Shown here piece after piece: positions 15,000 through 21,646 of a DNA stretch of 25,793 bases (the first letter of the stretch is position 1; each line of letters starts with the position of its first letter). Location: IMG/VR virus record IMGVR_UViG_3300047550_003969, positions 1 to 25,793 of that record; one strand, written 5' to 3'. This DNA is from a virus. A program made the translations under genes and the position numbers. Under the pieces are notes generated by a model, which was given only the letters and a program-made list of their open reading frames with translations, made no database searches and was not told where the DNA came from.

Positions 15000-16059
15000 C
15001 CGAACCAATAGGTTTGTTGTCCAGAATTTTGAAAACAATCGCGGCTCTTCCAGTAGCTCCATGCAATTCTAGTATCTTGGCAGCTGCTTCTTTGCGTGTA
15101 AGATGTCTGCAATCGTCCGCACATTTAAACAAACCATCCATTATTTCAAGCACAACTTTCATCGCCTTTGTGATTTTGTTTGCATGACCGTGAGCTATGG
15201 CCGCAATCTCAAAATCAAATTTTCTTGAAATATAGTTAAAGAAAGAAACATAATCATACTTTTTTGTTTCCATAACCCAGTCCATATAAACATCAATCAC
15301 TTTATCTATGCTTGATACTTCGGACTTGGCACGATGCAAGAATAGATAATGAGCAGATTTTATCTTGAGGATATCTTGATCACCGTTATAATACAAGCAA
15401 ACCCCTTCTTGATCACGCATTTCCGTGACCGATTTCTTCATATCTTCTATGCTATCATATGAATATATCTTGGGACGACGAAGATTCATACTTTCTGAAA
15501 GAGAATCTAGCGCTGCTTGACTCATCATATCATAATTGTCGTGATATACGACTCCAATTAAAACCATGTCTGGTTCGTCCCCATAGTCCAGAACAATTCT
15601 ATTGGTTGGAGTAATCCATTCAAAGATAAACGATTCTGTGTTATGTGCTACATCCAGAAAAGATTTGAACTTGGGATACTTATTGAGTAAGAAGTCTACT
15701 TCATTTCCGTTTGGTTGTACACGAGCGTCCACCGTACCTCTTGTACGAACAACTAGATGTCCTTTATATTTGGAAAATATGAGGGTAGAACCGTCTAACT
15801 TTTCCATCAGTCGAGCGTACTTCAATGAAGATGGAGCCGGAAACAAGTCCGGCTTCTCACCCATATTAAAGAATTTCTTGAAGCTCAACGAGATAGGAGT
15901 TCCTTCCTTATCCCATAATGAAGAACGATATATAAGATTTTCCTTATTCCAAACAGTGCCAAACGGTGTAGGCTGAACAAGATAGCATTCGTGTTCACCA
16001 ATATAGTGTTGATGCACCATAAAGTGTTCACGGTTTATGCTTGTCAGATCTACTTTCAT
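14962..16059 (-). CDS. rnlA: RNA ligase, T4 RnlA (Rnl1)-type
   Basis: A 365-residue ATP-dependent RNA ligase that seals broken RNA, in T4 the tRNA cut by host anticodon nucleases. The nucleotidyltransferase motif I is EKLDGS with the adenylated Lys at K87; LVVRTRGT follows; SFIFEWITPTNRIVLDYG is motif III/IIIa-like; EGVCLYY is motif IV; KIKSAHYLFLH is motif V. Length is close to T4 Rnl1 (374). It begins 1 nt after the dCMP deaminase gene. No polynucleotide kinase gene (the T4 partner) is in the window. Confidence 0.83.
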   Translation of the reverse strand: MKVDLTSINREHFMVHQHYIGEHECYLVQPTPFGTVWNKENLIYRSSLWDKEGTPISLSFKKFFNMGEKPDLFPAPSSLKYARLMEKLDGSTLIFSKYKGHLVVRTRGTVDARVQPNGNEVDFLLNKYPKFKSFLDVAHNTESFIFEWITPTNRIVLDYGDEPDMVLIGVVYHDNYDMMSQAALDSLSESMNLRRPKIYSYDSIEDMKKSVTEMRDQEGVCLYYNGDQDILKIKSAHYLFLHRAKSEVSSIDKVIDVYMDWVMETKKYDYVSFFNYISRKFDFEIAAIAHGHANKITKAMKVVLEIMDGLFKCADDCRHLTRKEAAAKILELHGATGRAAIVFKILDNKPIGSDEYKKILYQVLK

Positions 16060-16060
16060 T

Positions 16061-16585
16061 TTATGTGCTGAAGAATTTGGTTGGATTTTTATCTTTAATA
16101 TATCTAGAAGTCAACTGCAAAGTTGAATATATCTGGTCGATGTTGTCCAACACTCGGATATTAACCTTTGGAGAATATTCAAGCATAAGATCAACAATAG
16201 CCTTTTCGTCGGCATCTTGCATCACGGCAAGATTTGCGTTACAATACACGATGTTTTTGATTCCTTTTTGTAGAATCATACGCAGACACTTATGGCATGG
16301 TCTGCCAGTGACATACATCGTTGCTCCATCAAGGTCTTGGTTGCTTCCGTTGTATGCCAGCAAGCAGTTTTCCTCGGCATGAAGAATATGAGAATATTTA
16401 GCTGGCCTAATTAGGGGCACTAAACCGTCAATAGATCCTTTGATTGGACCGTTATAACCGGTACTTAAAACCTTATATTCTTTACTTACAAGAACTGCTC
16501 CGCACTTTGTGGAAGGATCGATTGATCGCATAGCCACAAGATAGCACATACTTAAAAAATAGTCGTCGTAATTAATTTTAATCAT
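16061..16585 (-). CDS. Deoxycytidylate (dCMP) deaminase
   Basis: A 174-residue zinc enzyme converting dCMP to dUMP for dTTP synthesis. HAEENCL (H69, E71) and GRPCHKC (C97, C100) are the zinc site and proton shuttle of the cytidine/deoxycytidylate deaminase fold; MRSIDPSTKCGAVLVS and TGYNGPIKG are typical of dCMP deaminases. The open frame extends to 16828 but that part crosses two hairpins and lies opposite the upstream 68-residue gene, so I start at the ATG at 16583-16585. The ATG comes right after a terminator's U-run. Confidence 0.87.
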   Translation of the reverse strand: MIKINYDDYFLSMCYLVAMRSIDPSTKCGAVLVSKEYKVLSTGYNGPIKGSIDGLVPLIRPAKYSHILHAEENCLLAYNGSNQDLDGATMYVTGRPCHKCLRMILQKGIKNIVYCNANLAVMQDADEKAIVDLMLEYSPKVNIRVLDNIDQIYSTLQLTSRYIKDKNPTKFFST

Positions 16586-16593
16586 ATAAAAAA

Positions 16594-16618
16594 TCCCCAG
16601 ACTTTTTACATCTGGGGA
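16594..16618 (-). terminator. Intrinsic terminator of the 68-residue protein gene
   Basis: Perfect 8-bp stem TCCCCAGA (16594-16601) with TCTGGGGA (16611-16618), 9-nt loop, followed on the minus strand by a U6 run that ends just before the dCMP deaminase ATG. Confidence 0.75.
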
Positions 16619-16624
16619 ATTAGT

Positions 16625-16644
16625 TACAACATTTTGGTGTTGTA
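16625..16644. other. Perfect 7-bp hairpin
   Basis: TACAACA (16625-16631), loop TTTTGG, TGTTGTA (16638-16644). It lies between two stronger hairpins in the 3' region of the 68-residue protein gene. Confidence 0.45.
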
Positions 16645-16648
16645 TATG

Positions 16649-16673
16649 AAAGAGGAGACGATGTCTCCTCTTT
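16649..16673. terminator. 11-bp GC-rich hairpin directly after the 68-residue gene
   Basis: Perfect 11-bp stem AAAGAGGAGAC (16649-16659) with GTCTCCTCTTT (16663-16673) and a GAT loop. It begins 3 nt after the stop of the gene ending at 16677. The minus-strand U-run is short, so it may act more as an mRNA 3'-end protector than as a terminator alone. Confidence 0.55.
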
Positions 16674-16676
16674 TGA

Positions 16677-16883
16677 TTAGGCAAGAACGGAACGCAGAGC
16701 GTTGACCTGGCGGCCGTCAAGACGGATCTTGGTAAACTTACCAGTCTCCGGATTGGTAGCCGAAAGGGTGAGGAATGTGGCCTCACTCTTGTTATTAGCC
16801 TTAGAGAAGTACAGAGCAAAACCATCATTGATGACGGTTGTAGCTGTCTTCGCGCCGTTGTGTGTCTTTGTGACCTTCTTCAT
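16677..16883 (-). CDS. Small 68-residue protein, likely abundant, function unknown
   Basis: A basic, beta-rich 68-residue protein (MKKVTKTHNGAKTATTVIN ... RLDGRQVNALRSVLA) not recognised. It is compositionally higher in GC than the glycosylation genes. It is monocistronic: a promoter about 60 nt upstream (16941-16969), a leader with a hairpin, and three hairpins downstream. Such isolated, strongly framed small genes are often highly expressed; in phages, small basic proteins like this are often nucleic-acid binding, but this one shows no motif. Confidence 0.65.
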   Translation of the reverse strand: MKKVTKTHNGAKTATTVINDGFALYFSKANNKSEATFLTLSATNPETGKFTKIRLDGRQVNALRSVLA

Positions 16884-16904
16884 ATGTTTTATTTTTTTAT
16901 TTGA

Positions 16905-16921
16905 TTTTCTTTGTTATTACT
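16905..16921. other. Leader hairpin of the 68-residue gene
   Basis: GTTATT and AATAAC arms with a 5-nt loop lie in the 5' leader about 20 nt before the start codon, on the minus-strand transcript. AT-rich and weak; it could stabilise the mRNA 5' end. Coordinates are within a base or two. Confidence 0.35.
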
Positions 16922-16940
16922 TGAATAACGTTAGAAATAC

Positions 16941-16969
16941 ATTCTGTTTTATTTTCTCCGTTTCGTCAA
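16941..16969 (-). promoter_or_regulatory. Sigma70-like promoter of the 68-residue protein gene
   Basis: TTGACG (16964-16969), exact 17-nt spacer, CAGAAT (16941-16946). Leader of about 50 nt, longer than at neighbouring promoters. Confidence 0.45.
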
Positions 16970-16980
16970 CAACTTTCTGA

Positions 16981-17922
16981 TTATATTAACACTTTTTCAC
17001 GATTTATTTTGTTGATGGCGATTTCTTTCAACTTGAATTCGAAGTCAAGATGCAATGGATCTTTGTGATTGGCGTAGATGTCGGGAAGCATAGTAGGAAA
17101 GTCAGCATGAGCGCGTGGATTCTTACCGGCGAGAGATTCACTGAAATGAAACAATGGAATAACATCCTTGGGCCAAGTAGACAAAGCTTTCTCAAATGCC
17201 AGCTGGCTGCTTGTGGCATTTGCGTTGCACTGATGATGCAAATTGTCAAACGTAATCGGAATACCGAGCCGTTTGTATGTATAATTATACAATTCCGTCA
17301 CAGGCCAACTTCTAGGTTTGTCTTCGTTCTCAAGCACTAGGCGTTTACGAACACCGTCATTTAACTTGTTGTACACCTTCTCAAACCTCTCTGTTGTTTC
17401 GTGGAAATTACCATTATTATAGCAGTTCATATGGATGTTGATCGGAGCCTCATATGAACGAGGAAGATCAAGCATATCCATAATCATAGCGTGTTGTTCA
17501 AGATCTCGTATGGAATTCTTACGAGTCTTGGGGTTCGGACTGGCGGGTACAACAAACTGGTCTGGATGCATACTGCATCTAATATTATACTTTTTGATTG
17601 TGGCCGCAGCAGCGGCAAACTCGGCATGAATATCGTCAGCGTTGTAAAAATCATCTACCCCAAACTTGAGGTCTGGATGTGTCATCAATGGAAACACATT
17701 ACTACCGATACGATAGTTCCAACCGTTCTTGGCACATTCTTTGATGATACTATGAATGGTCTTGATGTTGTTCAAAGATCGGTCAGCAAGAACTTTCATT
17801 GCCTCTTTCTTACCCAATTTATTATATTGGGCGTAAGTCATTACGTTGAACTTGATCTTCTGTTCTTGTAGACCTGTGTGAATGCAACACAAGGATGGTG
17901 TGATATTAGAAGGTAAAATCAT
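16981..17922 (-). CDS. uvsE: UV damage endonuclease (UvdE/UvsE family)
   Basis: A 313-residue TIM-barrel endonuclease that nicks DNA 5' of UV photoproducts. The family landmarks are present: IKFNVMTYAQY start, YRIGSNVFPL, IRCSMHPDQFVV, INIHMNCYNNG, RLVLENEDK, ITFDNLHHQCN and LFHFSES, which carry the His/Glu/Asp metal ligands. Length matches bacterial UvsE. The ATG at 17931 is possible, but the promoter -10 box overlaps it (17932-17937), so the second ATG at 17920-17922 is the better start for a near-leaderless transcript. UV repair suits a phage exposed to sunlight. Confidence 0.9.
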   Translation of the reverse strand: MILPSNITPSLCCIHTGLQEQKIKFNVMTYAQYNKLGKKEAMKVLADRSLNNIKTIHSIIKECAKNGWNYRIGSNVFPLMTHPDLKFGVDDFYNADDIHAEFAAAAATIKKYNIRCSMHPDQFVVPASPNPKTRKNSIRDLEQHAMIMDMLDLPRSYEAPINIHMNCYNNGNFHETTERFEKVYNKLNDGVRKRLVLENEDKPRSWPVTELYNYTYKRLGIPITFDNLHHQCNANATSSQLAFEKALSTWPKDVIPLFHFSESLAGKNPRAHADFPTMLPDIYANHKDPLHLDFEFKLKEIAINKINREKVLI

Positions 17923-17931
17923 ATGGACCAT

Positions 17932-17959
17932 ATATTAGTTCAACCCTTTGTTCTGTCAA
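17932..17959 (-). promoter_or_regulatory. Sigma70-like promoter of uvsE
   Basis: TTGACA (17954-17959), 16-nt spacer, TAATAT (17932-17937), overlapping the upstream in-frame ATG. This places transcription start around 17923-17926, just before the second ATG. Confidence 0.6.
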
Positions 17960-17970
17960 CCCAATAAAAA

Positions 17971-17992
17971 AGAGCCTCGTTTCCGAGGCTCT
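17971..17992 (-). terminator. Intrinsic terminator of the outer-membrane barrel gene
   Basis: Perfect 9-bp stem AGAGCCTCG/CGAGGCTCT with loop TTTC, followed on the minus strand by a U6 run. It separates the barrel gene from uvsE, whose promoter begins 11 nt further on. Confidence 0.85.
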
Positions 17993-18018
17993 TCTTATAT
18001 AATAGAACTAATTGTTTA

Positions 18019-18738
18019 TTAGAACTTTAGGTTCAATCCAGCAGATACACCATTGATGGTATTTCCGGCGGTAAACAATGCGTCACGGCGTTGATAAACG
18101 TCGGCGGAAACGGTTGCTCCCTTGACGTATGTGGCAACTCCAAGACCAGCGATAACATATTGCTTGCTGTCTTTGAAAGCAGCGATTGTTGCGGCTGTTG
18201 GATCATTGAATCCATAACCAAGTGCTGGGACTAACTTTAGTCCTTGGAAGCCGAAAGGTAGTCTGACGTTGGCTTGAAGATTTGTAGAATGACTCTTCAA
18301 ATCGTTGCGAGCCAATACATCCCAAGTGAACTTGGTACCTTTGACGCTGCCATCCAGCTTAGCGAATGGTTCAACGCTGCTGGCATATCCGTTGGACTGA
18401 GCCGACTTTGAGAAGGTATGATAAGTACCACCAAAGGTCAGATTAGCCAAAGGAGATGTGAACTTGTAGCCAATGTTTGTGTCTACACGCTTGAACAGCC
18501 CAGAAGAAGCTGTGGTCTTGCCCACGGTCTTGTCCTGAGTGGTGGTGAATGTATTGACACCCAGCACAAAGCCAGCTGCTTCATATTCAGCACCAGCGAT
18601 GACGACGTTCTCAAAAACCAACGTACCCTTGTCGATATAGTTGGTTAGATACTTCGCATCAACTGTAACGCCGACTCCGGCGTTCAATGTAACGGCGGTA
18701 AACAATGCCATTATTGTTACTAGTAGTTTATTCTTCAT
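18019..18738 (-). CDS. Secreted outer-membrane beta-barrel protein
   Basis: A 239-residue protein with a clear Sec signal peptide (MKNKLLVTIMALFTAVTLNA, cleavage after about residue 20), then alternating hydrophobic/polar strands with aromatic girdles (VDAKYLTNYIDKG, VDTNIGYKFTSP, LTFGGTYHTF, FTWDVLARND, NLQANVRLPF, LVPALGYGF, QYVIAGLGVATYV, TVSADVYQR) and a C-terminal aromatic (GLNLKF) as in BAM-inserted barrels. The size suggests about 10 strands. Phage-borne barrels such as lambda Lom or OmpX-like proteins alter the lysogen or infected cell surface; an exclusion or surface-masking role is plausible. Monocistronic, with promoter, leader hairpin and strong terminator. GC content looks higher than in the glycan genes, suggesting transfer from a host. 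Confidence 0.8.
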   Translation of the reverse strand: MKNKLLVTIMALFTAVTLNAGVGVTVDAKYLTNYIDKGTLVFENVVIAGAEYEAAGFVLGVNTFTTTQDKTVGKTTASSGLFKRVDTNIGYKFTSPLANLTFGGTYHTFSKSAQSNGYASSVEPFAKLDGSVKGTKFTWDVLARNDLKSHSTNLQANVRLPFGFQGLKLVPALGYGFNDPTAATIAAFKDSKQYVIAGLGVATYVKGATVSADVYQRRDALFTAGNTINGVSAGLNLKF

Positions 18739-18756
18739 ATGTTTATATGTTGTTTA

Positions 18757-18772
18757 TCTTTACTTTTGTAAA
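18757..18772. other. 5' leader hairpin of the barrel gene
   Basis: CTTTAC, loop AAAA, GTAAAG on the minus-strand transcript, about 20 nt before the start codon. 5' hairpins stabilise abundant outer-membrane protein mRNAs such as ompA; here that is an inference. Confidence 0.4.
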
Positions 18773-18782
18773 GTAATAGATA

Positions 18783-18810
18783 AATATAGACCAAAAAATG
18801 TTTTCGTCAA
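18783..18810 (-). promoter_or_regulatory. Sigma70-like promoter of the barrel gene
   Basis: TTGACG (18805-18810), 16-nt spacer, TATATT (18783-18788). Leader of about 40 nt. Confidence 0.55.
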
Positions 18811-18849
18811 CTTATAAAATGTTGATATATATCATCTGACAGTCCCCGT

Positions 18850-19974
18850 TCAATTTTTTGTCTTTTTTAATTCTTGATAATATATTTCACGAAAATGTTT
18901 TGCTAAAAATCTTCTGATCCAATAGTGAATCGATTCTAACTTTTTACGATATATTTCTTTTGGTAAGTAATCCGAATTTAAAAATTCATCTGGTATTTTT
19001 TCCAATGCTTCAAGTCTAGCGTCTTCTTCATAGACTTTTCCATAAACTTCCTTGGCGATTTGTCTATATGTTATGAAACTATATGGAGCAATTCTAACGG
19101 ATTTACCACTATCAAACTTGAACATAATTTCACAAACATACCATTTTTTTTCTTTTACATCTTTTAATAAATCAAAACAATACGCTTGAAAGCCAAATTT
19201 TTTTTCTAATTTTGCACATATGTCTTTCAAAATTTGATATTCCGGTACGATTTGGGTTTTGAAAAAATCATATTGAAGACCTGGAGCTTCGGCGTATGTG
19301 GTTTCTCCAGGAACCCTTACAACTCTATCACTTCTTTCTGCAGGCGCACATTTAATCATAAAATGTGTAATCTGATCCCCAAGCGCGTATAATCTTGGAT
19401 TAACATAATATGTTTTTCCTTGATATTCGTAACTTGCATCAATCAGTTTTGTGTTATACATTTTTGGATTCAAAAACGATCCATTTGGTATAACTTTAGC
19501 TTCTGGACTTCGTGATCCATTCGGAACATTTACAAATATTGGTTTGTCGTATTCAGGATTAGTAATTATTTCTGGACACAATATGTCCAATTGAGTTAAC
19601 ATTTTATTACTTTTAATTTTATCTCCAAACAATTCTCCTAAACTATATGGGTGGTGAATATGAAATTTTTTTGAATTTGATAAAGAAGAAATTAATTTTT
19701 CACCATTCAATGCTAATTTTGGAACAAGATGTTTGCGATTTTTTATACCCGTGTCTTCGCAGTACAAAAAAATTACATCGACCCGTGAATAAAGAGGATC
19801 GTCATTCAATTTGACAATTAATGCATCGGCCGCGTCTGTAGTTCTTGCAAGAAAAGAGTCTACGCCTGTAATTCCCATATCTGCAAGATCCGAAAGAAGA
19901 ACTCTAGATATTTTTCCAGACATTCTGTTTCCGACATATAAAACGGCATGTTTAAATTTTTGATTATTTGGCAT
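18850..19974 (-). CDS. ATP-grasp-like protein of unknown substrate
   Basis: A 374-residue protein with the layout of ATP-grasp ligases. A Rossmann-like first part (KHAVLYVGNRMSGK) is followed by LGELFGDKIKSNKMLTQLDILCPEII, like the K-x5-L...g...P segment preceding the ATP-grasp domain, then KPIFVNVPNGSRSPEAKVI, like the P-x-V-x-K-P-x3-G-S-x-G nucleotide strand, and AYCFDLLKDVKEKKWYVCEIMFKFDSG, like the D-x-L...W-x-V-x-E-I-N metal site. Two canonical residues differ: the first Lys is Asn and the final Asn is Met, so activity is uncertain. It begins 6 nt after the tmRNA 3' end and so is probably co-transcribed with it. Confidence 0.5.
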   Translation of the reverse strand: MPNNQKFKHAVLYVGNRMSGKISRVLLSDLADMGITGVDSFLARTTDAADALIVKLNDDPLYSRVDVIFLYCEDTGIKNRKHLVPKLALNGEKLISSLSNSKKFHIHHPYSLGELFGDKIKSNKMLTQLDILCPEIITNPEYDKPIFVNVPNGSRSPEAKVIPNGSFLNPKMYNTKLIDASYEYQGKTYYVNPRLYALGDQITHFMIKCAPAERSDRVVRVPGETTYAEAPGLQYDFFKTQIVPEYQILKDICAKLEKKFGFQAYCFDLLKDVKEKKWYVCEIMFKFDSGKSVRIAPYSFITYRQIAKEVYGKVYEEDARLEALEKIPDEFLNSDYLPKEIYRKKLESIHYWIRRFLAKHFREIYYQELKKTKN

Positions 19975-19980
19975 TTAATT

Positions 19981-20380
19981 TGGTGGACGTGAGGGGAGTT
20001 GAACCCCTGTGTCTTACAACATATATATAAACATATACATGCTTATCTCTTTTTATACGACAACATTTGATAGAGCATCGTGTTGAAGTTGAGGGCTCGT
20101 ATTGACTCGCTATTGTTACGACCCTCGTCCTTACAATAGCCAGCAGATGTTTGACGTTGTTGACTTGTTATCTGCGTCACAAGGACAACGGGCTGCTTAT
20201 TATATTAAGCAGCGGCTAGAAGCTCAACGTCGGCGTTCTTTTTGAAGGAAACGCTGATGAGGCTCTTCTTTGCAAGATTTCTCTTAGCATTTATTTTTTC
20301 CAACGGGTATTATACAGAGACGTTAGGCTCTGTGCATGCGGCCTATACCTATATCATAAGATAGAATCCAGAACACGCCC
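19981..20380 (-). ncRNA. ssrA: Phage-encoded tmRNA
   Basis: Transfer-messenger RNA, which frees stalled ribosomes and tags their products. Seen directly: a 7-bp acceptor stem GGGCGTG (20374-20380) with CACGTCC (19985-19991) including the G3-U70 pair that alanyl-tRNA synthetase needs; encoded CCA (19981-19983); a T arm AGGGG-TTCAACT-CCCCT; an ACAGAG/CTCTGT hairpin whose loop CTAACG can pair with CGTTGG, the PK1 pseudoknot; a tag reading frame 20205-20288; and a stop codon within a perfect 8-bp hairpin (20192-20213), the helix H5. The 27-residue tag starts AKRNLAKKSL and ends ADVELLAAA. It is longer and more basic than usual tags. No SmpB gene is in the window, so host SmpB is presumably used. 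Confidence 0.92.
20205..20288 (-). other. tmRNA tag reading frame
   Basis: 27 codons plus TAA, resuming at GCT (20286-20288), inside the tmRNA. The product has six Lys and one Arg, and ends LLAAA where most tags end LAA. The stop sits in the 5' arm of the H5 hairpin. Confidence 0.8.
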
Positions 20381-20412
20381 ATTAAAATAAGTTGAATCAA
20401 AGAACGGTGACT

Positions 20413-20441
20413 ATAATTATCTGTTTAGATTCAATTGTCAA
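20413..20441 (-). promoter_or_regulatory. Promoter of the tmRNA gene
   Basis: TTGACA (20436-20441), exact 17-nt spacer, AATTAT (20413-20418). The transcript would carry about 30 nt of 5' leader to be removed by RNase P. Confidence 0.5.
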
Positions 20442-20464
20442 CGATTTTTTGAACATGTTAATAT
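20435..20464 (+). promoter_or_regulatory. Divergent promoter for the rightward operon
   Basis: TTGTCA (20435-20440), 18-nt spacer, TAATAT (20459-20464), with the ATG at 20474 about 9 nt after the -10. It shares its -35 bases with the tmRNA promoter on the other strand. Confidence 0.45.
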
Positions 20465-20473
20465 TGTATATAT

Positions 20474-20650
20474 ATGGGAAAGTTGGACGCAGACAAACAA
20501 GGTCATACCAAAACTGAGATACTTGAAGACCTTGAGTATTGGAGAAAAAAGAAGCAACATTTTGAAAAAACAGGCAACAAAGAAGGAGTTAAAATATCTA
20601 AATTACTGATTGACAAATATCTTGATGCGTATAACAATGCAATTATATGA
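20474..20650 (+). CDS. Small 58-residue charged protein
   Basis: A small gene, first of the rightward operon. The product begins MGKLDADKQGHTKTEILED and is rich in Lys and Glu, probably two helices (KTEILEDLEYWRKKKQHFEK and VKISKLLIDKYLDAYNN). Its TGA stop overlaps the ATG of the next gene (ATGA, 20647-20650), strong evidence that it is translated and coupled to it. No motif recognised. Confidence 0.7.
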   Translation: MGKLDADKQGHTKTEILEDLEYWRKKKQHFEKTGNKEGVKISKLLIDKYLDAYNNAII

Positions 20651-21012
20651 AATTGGCGATTGTGGGAAGTAGAGAATTAACGGACTATAACAAAGTAAAG
20701 TACAACGTCATACGGTATTTTACAGACAAAGAAACGGATCGCCATCCTCACTTCGATGAAATTGTAAGCGGCGGAGCTTCTGGAGCAGACGCCTTTGGTA
20801 AACAACTCGCCCAAGAATTGAATATCAAATATACGGAATTTCCAGCAGATTGGAGCACTTACGGTAAATCGGCTGGATATATTCGCAACGAACAAATCGT
20901 AAAACATTCAGATAAAATCATAGCGTTTTGGGATGGCAAATCAAAAGGAACGATGCATACAATAAATCTTGCACGTAGATACAAAAAAGACACACTAATA
21001 ATTTACATATAA
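20647..21012 (+). CDS. SLOG-superfamily (DUF2493/YAcAr-like) protein
   Basis: A 121-residue Rossmann-like protein. AIVGSRELTDY, IVSGGASGADAFGKQLA, RNEQIVKHSDKIIAFWDGKSKGTMHTINLA are the signature blocks of the DUF2493/YAcAr family of SLOG proteins, which bind nucleotide-derived ligands such as ADP-ribose relatives. Some family members work in phage-bacterium conflict; most are uncharacterised. Complete single domain. ATGA-coupled to the 58-residue gene and 4 nt before the aminotransferase-like gene. Confidence 0.82.
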   Translation: MKLAIVGSRELTDYNKVKYNVIRYFTDKETDRHPHFDEIVSGGASGADAFGKQLAQELNIKYTEFPADWSTYGKSAGYIRNEQIVKHSDKIIAFWDGKSKGTMHTINLARRYKKDTLIIYI

Positions 21013-21016
21013 ATTT

Positions 21017-21646
21017 ATGGCAAACGGAGTATACAAAATAACAGAAGACTTTGAAAAAGCGTTAGCAGATTATACAGGTGCTCCATATGTGGTCACGGTA
21101 GACAATCAAAGCAACGCATTGTTCTTGGCATTGATGTTTGAGAATGTCAAAGGAAAAGAGATAACCATTCCAGCCAGAACATATCCATCTGTTCCATGTG
21201 AAATCATTCACGCGGGAGGAAAAGTAAAGTTCAAGTCAGTCGAAGGAAGAACCTTAAAGGGACCATATAGGCTAGAACCTACAAACGTGTGGGATTCAGC
21301 TTTAAGATTTACAGGAGACATGTATATTCCAGGCAGTCATATGTGCATTTCCTTTACCGGCCCATATAAACACTTCAAGCTTTCTAAAGGTGGCGCAATT
21401 CTTACAGACAATCACGATGCTTATTTATGGTTCAAACGAGCAAGATATAGTGGTAGAAGAGAATGTTCATACCACGATGACCACTTTGATATGCTTGGTT
21501 GGAACTTTTATATGATGCCAGAGTTGGCAGCACGTGGCTTATTGTTAATGAATCAATTTTATACTGGAGATGGAATTAAGAAAAAAAATGAGGATTTGGA
21601 ATTACCTTATCCAGACCTATCAAGGTTTGAAATTTACACCAAATGA
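21017..21646 (+). CDS. Short DegT/DnrJ/EryC1/StrS-type aminotransferase-like protein
   Basis: A 209-residue protein matching part of the DegT family of PLP-dependent sugar aminotransferases. ADYTGAPYVVTVDNQSNALFLALM, ITIPARTYPSVPCEIIHAGGKVKF, SFTGPYKHFKLSKGGAILTDN (candidate PLP lysine in the SF...K position) and MPELAARGLLLMNQ are recognisable. Full enzymes are about 370 residues; here the C-terminal small domain is mostly missing, yet the frame is intact and ends in a 4-nt overlap with the GT2 gene, so it looks like a naturally shortened form, not debris. It may aminate a keto-sugar nucleotide or only bind one. Confidence 0.65.
   Translation: MANGVYKITEDFEKALADYTGAPYVVTVDNQSNALFLALMFENVKGKEITIPARTYPSVPCEIIHAGGKVKFKSVEGRTLKGPYRLEPTNVWDSALRFTGDMYIPGSHMCISFTGPYKHFKLSKGGAILTDNHDAYLWFKRARYSGRRECSYHDDHFDMLGWNFYMMPELAARGLLLMNQFYTGDGIKKKNEDLELPYPDLSRFEIYTK

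Noticed and set aside
16586-16828. Upstream extension of the dCMP deaminase frame
   Set aside because: It crosses three hairpins and lies within the 68-residue gene in another frame; residues look like out-of-frame sequence (Arg/Leu/Ser rich).
19981-20040. A tRNA gene from the T-arm-like sequence
   Set aside because: There is no anticodon arm next to it; the matching acceptor strand is almost 400 nt away, as in tmRNA.
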